Source: Yersinia aldovae ATCC 35236 (GTDB lineage: Bacteria; Pseudomonadota; Gammaproteobacteria; Enterobacterales; Enterobacteriaceae). From it: a stretch of DNA of 64,000 nucleotides. The translations under genes were made by a program, and so were the position numbers. The notes beneath the pieces were generated by a model. The model saw only the letters and a program-made list of their open reading frames with translations, was not told the DNA's origin and did not search any database. Positions 56,903 through 64,000 of the stretch are shown here, piece by piece (position 1 is the first letter of the stretch; every line of letters starts with the position of its first letter). Location: the NCBI RefSeq assembly GCF_000173735.1, contig NZ_ACCB01000024.1:1-64000 (forward strand), read 5' to 3'.

Positions 56903-57677
56903 ATAAAATAGACTCCAAACGTCTTATTTCTGAGGGTGTTAACCCCAACTCTTTCTTGAGATCATTAGTAAAATGCGAAGCTGAGCAATATCCGGCGTCA
57001 AGGCCCACATCAAGGATTGAACCTTCACTTTCGATAAGTTGTAATACGGCAGATGCCATACGCACACTCATCATTTTTTTCTTGGCTGTTGCCTTAAAAT
57101 TTTCTCTATACAATTGCCTGAAATAGGCCGCAGAGACGCCATATCGCTGACTTAAATAATTAATACTGACATTATCTTTTTGTTCCGAAGACGATAATAG
57201 AAAGCACATCATTCCGTAGGCTTCATATTTCCTTAATAGATCGCACCAAGTATTGAATTCCATTTGGTTACGCAGAATTAAATCAATCACTGTATTATTC
57301 ACTGACATTTTGGTCGTACAATTTGTTGTATCGATGGAAATCACCTCTGGCCACGGTCGTGCCGCTACAGATGCTTTTTCTCCAGTATCCAAAAATGATT
57401 TACCCAATGCAGAATCAATCGTTGCGAGAGTCTCGGTGAGGTTGGCTAACGTGATACTGTGTAAAAACCAGTGAGTTTTATCTCCCTCAATCTTGTCGGG
57501 GTTGTTGCAAATAAACAGTGAAGGTTGAGTAATTACGACGTTTTTACCCGAATAAACAGAGCGAAACGTCAACGCCAGCGCCTGATCATCAGGTACAGCC
57601 AACACCAGGCTATCCTCCAAGGATAAACAATGGGCCGATTGCGTTACCGGCTTAGAATCATTATTTATTGCTGTCAT
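56892..57677 (-). CDS. invF: AraC-family T3SS activator (InvF/MxiE/YsaE type)
   Basis: 261 residues. The C-terminal ~100 residues hold both AraC helix-turn-helix parts (NYLSQRYGVSAAYFRQLYRE and GSILDVGLDAGYCSASHFTN with LKKELGLTPSEIRR). In SPI-1, Shigella and Ysa the orthologue sits before the secretin gene and works with the class II chaperone to activate the chaperone/translocator operon. The N-terminal part has no obvious sugar-binding motif and is specific to this group. It is the first gene of the minus-strand T3SS operon and is divergent from sctD with a ~195-bp gap. Confidence 0.92.
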   Translation of the reverse strand: MTAINNDSKPVTQSAHCLSLEDSLVLAVPDDQALALTFRSVYSGKNVVITQPSLFICNNPDKIEGDKTHWFLHSITLANLTETLATIDSALGKSFLDTGEKASVAARPWPEVISIDTTNCTTKMSVNNTVIDLILRNQMEFNTWCDLLRKYEAYGMMCFLLSSSEQKDNVSINYLSQRYGVSAAYFRQLYRENFKATAKKKMMSVRMASAVLQLIESEGSILDVGLDAGYCSASHFTNDLKKELGLTPSEIRRLESILYES

Positions 57678-57872
57678 CGCTCTTCGTCTCCAGCTCGTTA
57701 TTTGAGTTGCAACACAATGACCGATGACGTCGATTTATTAAACGGAATCACTCGGAATAGCCATTACTCCCGTTAGAAATCCCCCCGGTAAGAAATAGTC
57801 CGGTCAATTCCGCTGACAAAAAAATCGTACTCGGCTTTACTTAGCACCAATTTGGTACAACGAGAAAATATT
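57678..57872. promoter_or_regulatory. Divergent promoter region between activator and sctD operons
   Basis: No gene fits this stretch. It must contain promoters for both T3SS arms. A small palindrome ACCAA-T-TTGGT lies at 57846-57856 close to the sctD start. I saw no clear consensus site for a named regulator. Confidence 0.5.
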
Positions 57873-59081
57873 ATGAGGGACACAGACAACCGCGTCTTAA
57901 TAATGAGGATTGCCAGTGGGCCTCTAAGCGGTAATGAATTAATGCTCAAAGCGGGTAGCCACCGGATAGTCATTGGCCCTGAGCAAAGCTATTCAACTGA
58001 AACAGATAGTGACGGCTTCACCACCTATTGTTTGCCTGGTGAACAGGGTAATTATGAACTGGCGATCGTCTGCGACGATGATGTAATTTCAGAGCAGGAA
58101 ACTGAGAGTGTTGACCAGTGGTATCTCACTTTAAACGGTGATTGCCCTGATATTAAACAACCGGTGATATTTCAAGAAGTGATGTTGGCTGAGCAGTTTC
58201 CTGTGGTGATTAAAATGTTGAACACCCCGTGGAATAGTGAGGAGAGTGTGCCCCTTAACGTGCAAACAACTGATGTAGAAAATGCAGTAAGTGATATCCG
58301 CACCAGCCCATCCGCAGAGCGTAAGTTTAATTCGGTTTATGTGGCCGGAATTATGCTTGCCGTACTTGCGACATTTATTGGTTGGCAGGTACTGAACTAC
58401 AATAGTGAAGCGCGACAGGTCAAAACACTGGAAACCCTACTTCAGGGCAGCAGCTCTCCATTGACGGTAACGACCGGTGAAAATGGTCAGAGTTTGGTAT
58501 TGGTAAAAACACAGCGTGATTTGGACTGGAGTACCCAGCGTTTATTGCGGGAGCATTATCAAGAACCGGTGACATTGAAAAAAATCACCAGTTTAGAAGA
58601 AGAGATCGAAACTCAGCTTGGCAAGCAAATACCTGGTCTGTTGAAAGTGGATTTAACTCTTCCTTGTCAGCCTGTGATTCGCTGGTTAAAAGGCGACTAT
58701 CCCGCACCAGATAATAAACAGGTTTTGCAGACACTGACACGTTTTCTCGGTTGCCCGGTAAAAAGTCAGTTAGAGAGTTACAGCGCAACTGAACTGTTGC
58801 GCAAAGCGGAACAAGGTCTGACAGAAAGTAATGTGCCGTGGCGTGTGAGCAATAAAAGCGGAACGTCTATTTTTATTATTAACGCCAGCCTGAACGATAA
58901 GCAGGTGCTGTCGGCAATTGATTTTTCCAAACATTTCACAAAGAGATATGGGGTACGTCATATACAGTTCTCTATATCTTTGAGCACGAATCATCTGGCA
59001 GGAAAGTCGCTCGTTAATAATCCGAACGGCTATGTTCTATTGGATAATAACCACTGGTACTTTAATCCAGTGTCATTTTAA
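57873..59081 (+). CDS. prgH: T3SS inner-membrane ring protein SctD (PrgH/MxiG)
   Basis: About 402 residues from ATG 57873 (MRDTDNRVLIMRIASGPLSG). The N-terminal ~140 residues are a FHA-like cytoplasmic domain, one membrane segment lies near 165-185 (SVYVAGIMLAVLATFIGWQV), and the periplasmic part has the repeated ring-building domains (LDWSTQRLLREHYQEPVTLK and others). It makes the outer ring of the MS-type base. The frame is open to a TTG at 57852, but the ATG with GAGA upstream is preferred. Confidence 0.9.
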   Translation: MRDTDNRVLIMRIASGPLSGNELMLKAGSHRIVIGPEQSYSTETDSDGFTTYCLPGEQGNYELAIVCDDDVISEQETESVDQWYLTLNGDCPDIKQPVIFQEVMLAEQFPVVIKMLNTPWNSEESVPLNVQTTDVENAVSDIRTSPSAERKFNSVYVAGIMLAVLATFIGWQVLNYNSEARQVKTLETLLQGSSSPLTVTTGENGQSLVLVKTQRDLDWSTQRLLREHYQEPVTLKKITSLEEEIETQLGKQIPGLLKVDLTLPCQPVIRWLKGDYPAPDNKQVLQTLTRFLGCPVKSQLESYSATELLRKAEQGLTESNVPWRVSNKSGTSIFIINASLNDKQVLSAIDFSKHFTKRYGVRHIQFSISLSTNHLAGKSLVNNPNGYVLLDNNHWYFNPVSF

Positions 59082-59111
59082 AACTAACACTAAATAACGA
59101 GGATATATATT

Positions 59112-59411
59112 ATGGCTGCGATAGATGGAATTATGCCAACCGGTAACTGGGAAGCCAGTGCATATGAAACGACTAGCGCCAATTCAAAATGGGGAATGGC
59201 ATACCGAGTCGGCGGTTTAATGAATGATAAAGTTAAGGCATTGGCTGACGAACTGAAAACAAGTCTTGAGAATACTGCGGAACTGGATAACCCTCTAACA
59301 TTGGCGAAAATCTCCGCTCTTAATGGGAACTACAACGGTTCGCGTCAACTACAATCTAACCTAATAAAATCGCTTAAAGATACTTCTCAGGCGATTATTC
59401 GTAACGTGTAA
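59112..59411 (+). CDS. prgI: T3SS needle subunit SctF (PrgI/MxiH)
   Basis: 99 residues. LDNPLTLAKISALNGNYNGS followed by RQLQSNLIKSLKDTSQAIIR is the needle-subunit helix-turn-helix with the Pro turn, and the C-terminus RNV resembles the family ending. It polymerises into the hollow needle. It is somewhat longer than PrgI (80) at the N-terminus (MAAIDGIMPTGNWEASAYET). AGGATAT precedes the ATG. Confidence 0.92.
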   Translation: MAAIDGIMPTGNWEASAYETTSANSKWGMAYRVGGLMNDKVKALADELKTSLENTAELDNPLTLAKISALNGNYNGSRQLQSNLIKSLKDTSQAIIRNV

Positions 59412-59469
59412 TATTATTATTACGTAATATCACATCACAGTGATATTACGTAATTATTAAGGATAGTTT

Positions 59470-59772
59470 ATGTCAATGTTTATTAATATCTCTCCGGCTG
59501 TTCAGCCGATGGTAGAACAAAATATTGCGGCAATAGCGCCGAGTGGCTCGGTAGAAGATCGAGTTAGAAATATGTTTGCCAATTACAGCGTTCATGCCAG
59601 CCAGGAAAAAGCCGCTATTACCAATAAGGCAAACACTGTTGATGTAAGTAACCCCGCTGAGTTATTACAATTACAAAATCGTATCGGTAATTATAGTCTC
59701 AGTATCAATCTGATCAGTACGCTAACCCATAAGGGTGCCTCTGCCATCGACTCTGTCTTAAAAGCCCAGTAA
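59470..59772 (+). CDS. prgJ: T3SS inner rod protein SctI (PrgJ/MxiI)
   Basis: 100 residues; the C-terminal helix AELLQLQNRIGNYSLSINLI followed by STLTHKGASAIDSVLKAQ is the PrgJ/MxiI pattern. It forms the short rod linking export gate and needle. AAGGATAG precedes the ATG; the next gene starts four bases after its stop. Confidence 0.92.
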   Translation: MSMFINISPAVQPMVEQNIAAIAPSGSVEDRVRNMFANYSVHASQEKAAITNKANTVDVSNPAELLQLQNRIGNYSLSINLISTLTHKGASAIDSVLKAQ

Positions 59773-59775
59773 ATC

Positions 59776-60519
59776 ATGAATAAGCTGACAAAACTTCTAC
59801 TGGTAAGTGCTCTCTGCCTGCTATCTGGTTGTGATAACCAAGTGCTACTCACTGAACTTAGCCAGCGCCAGAGCAATGAAGTGCTGGCAGTCCTACAGGA
59901 AAATGGCGTGGAAGGGACACGCAGGGAAAATGGCAAACTGGGCAATTCCATTAAGGTCGCGCGCAGTGATTTTGTTACCGCAGTGGATTTGTTACGCCTG
60001 TACAACCTGCCTTCGAAAGAATCAGTGGAAATTATTCAGGCGTTCCCGGGGGATTCATTGGTGGCCTCGCCCCAGGCGGAACGCTCACGTCTGCTGTCCT
60101 TAATTGAGCAGCGGCTGGAACAATCACTACTGACTATTCCCGGCGTAGTGAACGCCAGGGTCCATGTCAGTTATCCCTTAAGTGGTAATAATCGGGTCAA
60201 GCAGCCACAGCAGGTTTCAAGTCTGGTGACTTACGCTGGGAATGAAGATCCTAAACTAATGATGAGCAAAATTAAGTTATTTCTCACCAACAGTTTTGCT
60301 GAAGCCAGCTTTGACAATGTTTCGGTGGTGGTAGTCGAACGCCCGCCATTGCAGCGTCAGGTCAGAAATGAACCTGAGTTCCCGGTGCCACCGGTGTTAT
60401 TGATTGGCGTTGCTGCCGCTCTGATGACGGGTGCCGGCGCAATTTTGTTACTTTGGCGTCGTAAGCAACAAAACAGTAAGAAAGAATCACCCTCGAACAG
60501 TACGGAGCAAAAACCATGA
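59776..60519 (+). CDS. prgK: T3SS inner-membrane ring lipoprotein SctJ (PrgK/MxiJ)
   Basis: 247 residues. The leader LTKLLLVSALCLLSGCDNQV has a lipobox LLSGC. The two ring-building domains (LTELSQRQSNEVLAVLQENG, then SLIEQRLEQSLLTIPGVVNA) and a C-terminal membrane segment (PVPPVLLIGVAAALMTGAGA) are as expected. It stacks with SctD in the basal body. The end overlaps the next gene by ATGA. Confidence 0.95.
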   Translation: MNKLTKLLLVSALCLLSGCDNQVLLTELSQRQSNEVLAVLQENGVEGTRRENGKLGNSIKVARSDFVTAVDLLRLYNLPSKESVEIIQAFPGDSLVASPQAERSRLLSLIEQRLEQSLLTIPGVVNARVHVSYPLSGNNRVKQPQQVSSLVTYAGNEDPKLMMSKIKLFLTNSFAEASFDNVSVVVVERPPLQRQVRNEPEFPVPPVLLIGVAAALMTGAGAILLLWRRKQQNSKKESPSNSTEQKP

Positions 60520-61064
60520 TAGCCAATCCCGGCAGGTTTAGTTTCGCTTGCCAGCATAAAATTTTGCTGGCACCGGGTGGCTACTTTCACGCAGAACACA
60601 GCGGCATTGATTACCCCGCCCTACCTCAGGTGTTACAGCAAGCTCATAATCAGCGCTTGCTGGCGCAGTATCAACTACCCATGCCGGATAGAAATACGCT
60701 GCCGTTGCCTGATTTTATTGTTGAGTATTGGTCACAATTACCCAAGGTTGCTTGGGCGCTGGGGGTGCTGTTGCACCCAGCGCCACTGCCGTGGTGGGTG
60801 GAAACATCTCAATATGCGCAGCTGCATCAACGCGTGAATGTTAATTTCCGCCAACCGCAGGAAATCCCCTCATCGCCGCAAACCCTGCTGGCGACAGGTG
60901 CGGCCCAATTACTGACAGGTCTGGCCCCCTTTGGTCGCGTCTATACCGTTCGCGCCAGCTATATGTTCAGTGCCATAACCCGACAGTTAATGGAAACGCC
61001 GGTGAAAAATGCCCTCCCGTGGAATGTGATAGAAGGAGCTTGCCGCTATGTCACCACAATCTGA
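60516..61064 (+). CDS. orgA: T3SS sorting-platform protein SctK (OrgA/MxiK)
   Basis: 182 residues, no signal or membrane segment; QLPKVAWALGVLLHPAPLPW and QTLLATGAAQLLTGLAPFGR fit OrgA/MxiK. It links SctD to the SctQ pods. It overlaps SctJ by four bases and SctL by 17 bases. Confidence 0.85.
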   Translation: MIANPGRFSFACQHKILLAPGGYFHAEHSGIDYPALPQVLQQAHNQRLLAQYQLPMPDRNTLPLPDFIVEYWSQLPKVAWALGVLLHPAPLPWWVETSQYAQLHQRVNVNFRQPQEIPSSPQTLLATGAAQLLTGLAPFGRVYTVRASYMFSAITRQLMETPVKNALPWNVIEGACRYVTTI

Positions 61065-61710
61065 GCCGGATATTCGGCAAACCGCAGTTGAAAAAGTCTT
61101 GATTAAACATCAAGCCATGAACGCGAACCGCTATCAAAAAATACTGACCGCACAGGCCAGAAAACAGGCCACGGAACACTGTCTGCAAGCTCAGCAAGAA
61201 GCAGGGGAAATACAACGTATTGCTTATCAGCAAGGCTATCAGGATGGGCTGCAAAAACTGTTAGCCGATTTATTGTTCGGGTTGGAGTCAAGCCAGCGTC
61301 AATATCAACAGGCAGTGGCGAGTAGTGAAGCCCGCTTGCAGACGCTGTTGGAAGAGATGTTTAGTGACCCACGAACCTATGAAATTGTCAGTGACCATCT
61401 TATCCGGCAACACCCTGAATCCACAAAGATTCAGATGCATCTTCCCCCCTCAATGCTGAAAAAGCTAAAACCCGCGCTGGCGGAAATTCAGCACATCAGT
61501 GTGCTCGGTGGTACAGAGGGGAGTATTGCGCTGGAGGTGAATAATGAAATCCTCCATTTCTCGCCACAGAGTGCGGCACAGCGAACGTTGCCACATATTT
61601 TATCCCTGCCTGCACGCTGCACTATTTTGCAGTCGAAAAAGGCGTTGTACCACAAATTTTCCGAACAATTCAGTCAATCAGGAGAGACACATGACAATTT
61701 CGATGATTAA
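61048..61710 (+). CDS. orgB: T3SS ATPase regulator/stator SctL (OrgB/MxiN)
   Basis: 220 residues. An N-terminal coiled coil (ILTAQARKQATEHCLQAQQE, AGEIQRIAYQQGYQDGLQKL) and a C-terminal V-ATPase-E-like domain (HLPPSMLKKLKPALAEIQHI) match SctL/FliH. It carries the ATPase to the platform. AAGGAG lies before ATG 61048. Its end overlaps the OrgC-like gene start by 20 bases. Confidence 0.88.
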   Translation: MSPQSEPDIRQTAVEKVLIKHQAMNANRYQKILTAQARKQATEHCLQAQQEAGEIQRIAYQQGYQDGLQKLLADLLFGLESSQRQYQQAVASSEARLQTLLEEMFSDPRTYEIVSDHLIRQHPESTKIQMHLPPSMLKKLKPALAEIQHISVLGGTEGSIALEVNNEILHFSPQSAAQRTLPHILSLPARCTILQSKKALYHKFSEQFSQSGETHDNFDD

Positions 61711-62179
61711 CTCTACGCTGAAAATGGCAGCAGCGCTCACCGACGCTAAACCTGTGGCCCACAGTAACAATGTACAACAGCGGGCCGCACAGGCATGGCA
61801 GGGCAATCCGGCGGGGAAAACACCTGCGATGCAGAAACAGGAATCTGCGCCACAATTTTCGGCAAAAGAGCAATCAGCAATCGATGATTTTGTTGAAAGT
61901 CTGCGCACCACAGAAGATAAGAAGGCGCTATTTGGTCTGCTTAATAAGAAACTAATGAGTTTGTCGTCAGCAGAACGCGTAAAATTTCTTACCGGATTGA
62001 ACATGACAATCAAGAACTCCGAGGTGCCGGGAGATGACGCTTTACTGAAAGAAAAGTTTAATCCGGCTTATGCGATGTATATTGGCAATGGCATGCTCTT
62101 AAACCAAATGAAAGAAGAAGTCTTATCCAAGATGGGCAAAGTGCCTGATGAAGATGATGAAGATCCAGACGAAATTTAA
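61691..62179 (+). CDS. orgC: OrgC-like T3SS protein
   Basis: 162 residues starting MTISMINSTLKMAAALTDAK behind GGAGAG. The C-terminal part (FVESLRTTEDKKALFGLLNK then SSAERVKFLTGLNMTIKN) looks helical and the end is very acidic (PDEDDEDPDEI). It sits after SctL, where orgC follows orgB in SPI-1; OrgC is secreted early and helps needle polymerisation. The call depends on position and size more than on sequence. The longer open frame from 61544 is inside SctL. Confidence 0.7.
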   Translation: MTISMINSTLKMAAALTDAKPVAHSNNVQQRAAQAWQGNPAGKTPAMQKQESAPQFSAKEQSAIDDFVESLRTTEDKKALFGLLNKKLMSLSSAERVKFLTGLNMTIKNSEVPGDDALLKEKFNPAYAMYIGNGMLLNQMKEEVLSKMGKVPDEDDEDPDEI

Positions 62180-62191
62180 AATTATACCTCT

Positions 62192-62668
62192 ATGAAAAAT
62201 ATTATTTATTATTTATCAATACTGTTGTTTCTCAGCCCAGTGGTCGCTCAGGCATCTTGTTTATCTAATGCGGCGATACGTTGGGATGTGCCAGAAATCA
62301 TTCTTGAAGCGATTATTCTTCATGAATCTGGCGGTCAACCAGATGCCCGTAACATTAATAAGAATGGTAGCCATGATTATGGTCTGATGCAGATTAACAC
62401 CATTAATGTCAAGCCACTAAAATCTAAAGGAATAATACAGAATGAACGGATGCTAATGCACCCTTGCACCAACATTGAGGCAGGGGCCTATTTGCTGAGT
62501 CTGAAGTTTAAAAAATATGGCTATAGCTGGCGTGCTGTTGGTGCATATCATTCAGAAACAGCCCATTATAGAGATAAGTACGCCAGTAAAATTATGAAAA
62601 TTGTCAGTTCCGGCCCTGATTTTGCCCAACGGAACGCATCGCTATTAATATCCTCTCCCACTTCTTAA
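62192..62668 (+). CDS. iagB: T3SS-associated lytic transglycosylase (IagB/IpgF)
   Basis: 158 residues. Signal peptide (YYLSILLFLSPVVAQASCLS) and an SLT domain with the catalytic Glu in ILEAIILHESGGQP, then NGSHDYGLMQINTINV and EAGAYLLSLKFKKYGYSWRA. It opens peptidoglycan locally so the basal body can span the wall. All family blocks are present. It is followed by a hairpin. Confidence 0.94.
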   Translation: MKNIIYYLSILLFLSPVVAQASCLSNAAIRWDVPEIILEAIILHESGGQPDARNINKNGSHDYGLMQINTINVKPLKSKGIIQNERMLMHPCTNIEAGAYLLSLKFKKYGYSWRAVGAYHSETAHYRDKYASKIMKIVSSGPDFAQRNASLLISSPTS

Positions 62669-62713
62669 TATTAAGCATAAAAAAGAGGAATAATCCCCAA
62701 ACACATAGAGAGC

Positions 62714-62746
62714 ACTCTCCAAACGCATGGAGAGTATTCTTTATTA
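62714..62746 (+). terminator. Hairpin terminator after iagB
   Basis: ACTCTCCA-aacgca-TGGAGAGT has a perfect 8-bp stem followed by ATTCTTTATT; on the other strand six T's lie further off. It would end the sctD operon before the regulator gene, giving the latter its own promoter. Confidence 0.65.
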
Positions 62747-62841
62747 TACCCATTAACCCTTTCCACTGTTGAGAACCTGTCATTGAGGATGTATAAAACA
62801 CACCTCGATTACAGACAATCCTATATGAAAGGGAAAATATT

Positions 62842-63312
62842 ATGACTAATAATGAACTGACTCCACCAAGTGTCATTTTATGCGAAGGCGTTATTTTTAA
62901 TTCTTGGAAGAGAACATTAACTAAGAAAGAAACCGTCGTCGTGCTTTCAGAAAGCGAGTCCTGCCTGTTAAAAATGCTGCTGGCAAAAACATGTAGTAAA
63001 AGAGAAGTCATGTACGCTATTTGGGAAAAACGTGGCGTTATTGTGACGGAAAGTAGTTATTATAAACTGGTGAGACAATTACGCTGTTCATTTAAGAAAG
63101 CCAACCTGGATGAAACCCTGATCGCTACCTTACCGAGGATCGGGATTTCATACACGGGCACCAAGCAAGTACTGCCTGATGAGTCGACGTTGCCTGCTCC
63201 CGTACAGAGTAAAACGGTACGTCAAAAAGGTATCATCGATGCAGCTATTACGACCTGTACGCTCGCTATCGCCGCCAGTTGTTCTTATTTTTATATTTTT
63301 ACTGCAGGATGA
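62842..63312 (+). CDS. Tail-anchored winged-helix regulator (ToxR/CadC-like)
   Basis: 156 residues. The first ~110 are a winged-helix domain of the OmpR/ToxR/CadC type (TVVVLSESESCLLKMLLAKT, then SKREVMYAIWEKRGVIVTES and SSYYKLVRQLRCSFKKANLD, with LIATLPRIGISYTG as the wing). A single C-terminal membrane segment (IIDAAITTCTLAIAASCSYF) leaves almost no periplasmic part. Such membrane-bound regulators (ToxR, PsaE, CadC) bind DNA at the membrane. It lies between iagB and the pilotin lipoprotein, behind GAAAGGG, and probably regulates T3SS genes. I do not know a named Ysa counterpart. Confidence 0.75.
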   Translation: MTNNELTPPSVILCEGVIFNSWKRTLTKKETVVVLSESESCLLKMLLAKTCSKREVMYAIWEKRGVIVTESSYYKLVRQLRCSFKKANLDETLIATLPRIGISYTGTKQVLPDESTLPAPVQSKTVRQKGIIDAAITTCTLAIAASCSYFYIFTAG

Positions 63313-63316
63313 ACAG

Positions 63317-63750
63317 ATGAAATCTCTTTTAAATACCCACAAAATTTTTATTCCTGTTGCTTTGTCTTATTTCTGACGTTGGTCTTATCCGGATGCAGTC
63401 ATCGTAACGATATTAACAACAATTATAGTAGGGATTATCTTCAGGGAAATATTCAAAGCAATAATAGGATTATACCTGAAAATGTTAAAATTACGCTCTC
63501 AATTTCCCAAAATAAGGCCTCTGGAGAGAAAGAGTACACACTTCATGAATATAGTTTTATGAACCAAACGAAAAATTTTACAATTCCATTTCGCTTGCAG
63601 ATGCCGAATGAGTTATCATTATCCCCACAGCCTCTTAATATCAGCGTCAGAGTTGAGAAAGAGGGTGAATTGATTATGATGAGTGACAAGCTCACACCGT
63701 TCCTACGTCAATCAGGTGAAAGGCTAATACTGACAGTGAATGACAGTTAG
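63317..63750 (+). pseudogene. YscW-type pilotin lipoprotein (YsaP-like), frameshifted in the leader
   Basis: Frame one (ATG 63317) reads MKSLLNTHKIFIPVALSYF and stops at 63374-63376. A second frame, entered near 63360, reads FVLFLTLVLSGCSHRNDINN to 63750. Adding one T at CTTTGTC (63360-63363) gives a continuous 144-residue lipoprotein whose leader ends at the lipobox LVLSGC. The mature part ends with NFTIPFRLQMPNELSLSPQP, LNISVRVEKEGELIMMSDKL, TPFLRQSG, the beta-sandwich pattern of YscW/YbaY-type pilotins. Such proteins bring the secretin to the outer membrane; YsaP has this role in Ysa. Identity as YsaP is inferred from fold pattern and locus. Confidence 0.65.
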
Positions 63751-63754
63751 TACT

Positions 63755-63776
63755 TGCCCCACTTGATCGGGGCCAT
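63755..63776 (+). promoter_or_regulatory. Small hairpin covering the ribosome site of the response-regulator gene
   Basis: TGCCCC-acttgatc-GGGGCCA (63755-63775) pairs GCCCC with GGGGC, and the GGGG is the only ribosome-site-like sequence before ATG 63778. It may lower translation, or couple it to the upstream gene, whose stop is at 63748-63750. Confidence 0.35.
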
Positions 63777-63777
63777 T

Positions 63778-64000
63778 ATGACGAAAACGTTAAAGATAGC
63801 ATTGATCGAAGACGAGCCTTTCAGTCGCCTTGCACTGATGGAAATCTTAAAAAAGTATCCTTATCATCATAAAGAACCGCAGCTCCAGCTTATTTACAGT
63901 GACTTTTCGCTCCAGCTCGTCGGCTGTGTCAGCAATACGCCTGAACTCATTACGCTACTAGAAAGCGCCCCTGAGATCGAAGTATTGTTGCTAGATTATT
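63778..64000 (+). CDS. Response regulator, receiver domain (YsrR-like), cut by window edge
   Basis: The frame opens at ATG 63778 (MTKTLKIALIEDEPFSRLAL) and runs off the window after 74 residues. The acidic pocket (Glu-Asp at 11-12) and the phosphoacceptor Asp73 in VLLLDY are visible. The phosphoacceptor comes about 15-20 residues later than usual because of an extra stretch (YPYHHKEPQLQLIYSDFSLQ). In Ysa the regulator YsrR of the YsrRST phosphorelay is encoded next to the T3SS; position and the long receiver favour a YsrR-like protein, probably with an HTH output domain beyond the edge. Confidence 0.8.
   Translation, partial: MTKTLKIALIEDEPFSRLALMEILKKYPYHHKEPQLQLIYSDFSLQLVGCVSNTPELITLLESAPEIEVLLLDY

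Overview
The window looks like a chromosomal region of an enterobacterium, most probably a Yersinia. The reasons are a type III secretion locus with the gene content and order of the Yersinia Ysa / Sodalis SSR-1 / Salmonella SPI-1 / Shigella Mxi-Spa family (including an acyl carrier protein after the effector genes and a response regulator in the YsrR position), a hydroxamate siderophore locus resembling the Yersinia ysu (yersiniachelin) cluster, and an IS285-like remnant. The species cannot be fixed from the sequence. No rRNA or tRNA gene was seen, and no CRISPR array.

Layout. 1-10.7 kb is a decayed accessory patchwork: remnants of IS6-, IS1182-, IS3- and IS256-family elements and of a Tn3-family transposon (tnpA piece, 38-bp terminal repeat, resolvase piece). 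Between them sit a PipB2-like pentapeptide-repeat effector, a zinc-metalloprotease candidate effector, an AT-rich gene truncated at its 3' end, two small exported proteins, a choloylglycine-hydrolase-family enzyme and a DUF4354-type protein. 10.7-14.0 kb is a large metalloprotease autotransporter gene with one frameshift in an A9 run.

14.1-31.1 kb is a siderophore island. A Fur-like site precedes a frameshifted NIS synthetase, TonB-dependent receptor, lipoprotein binding protein, two FecCD-type permeases and an ATPase. Convergent to these lie a second NIS synthetase, an acyltransferase, an amine N-monooxygenase and a PLP decarboxylase, plus a FhuF-type reductase with its own strong Fur-like site. 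The island is framed by a 51-bp inverted repeat and two directly oriented IS6-family copies, so it resembles a composite element. The enzymes would decarboxylate a basic amino acid, N-hydroxylate and acylate the diamine, and condense it to a hydroxamate siderophore that the receptor/ABC system imports and the reductase unloads.

31.2-37.0 kb holds vapBC, an orphan Phd-type antitoxin with a ruined toxin, an Rpn-type fragment, a DUF29 protein, a LysR regulator divergent from an indolepyruvate/pyruvate-type ThDP decarboxylase, and more IS debris.

37.1-64.0 kb is the T3SS. On the minus strand, reading from 57.7 kb down to 37.1 kb: AraC regulator, secretin, gatekeeper, SctV, chaperone, SctN, SctO, SctP, SctQ, SctR, SctS, SctT, SctU, class II chaperone, the two translocators, tip protein, a small unknown, a large repeat-bearing putative effector and the acyl carrier protein. 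On the plus strand: SctD, needle, inner rod, SctJ, SctK, SctL, OrgC-like, IagB-type transglycosylase, a tail-anchored winged-helix regulator, a YscW-like pilotin lipoprotein and the start of the response regulator. The PipB2-like and protease genes at the left are plausible substrates of this apparatus.

A recurring oddity is single-base frameshifts, mostly in homopolymers, in five otherwise intact genes: autotransporter, first NIS synthetase, SctP, SctU and pilotin. These may be genuine decay, transcriptional-slippage sites (best case: the A10 run in SctP) or base-calling errors.
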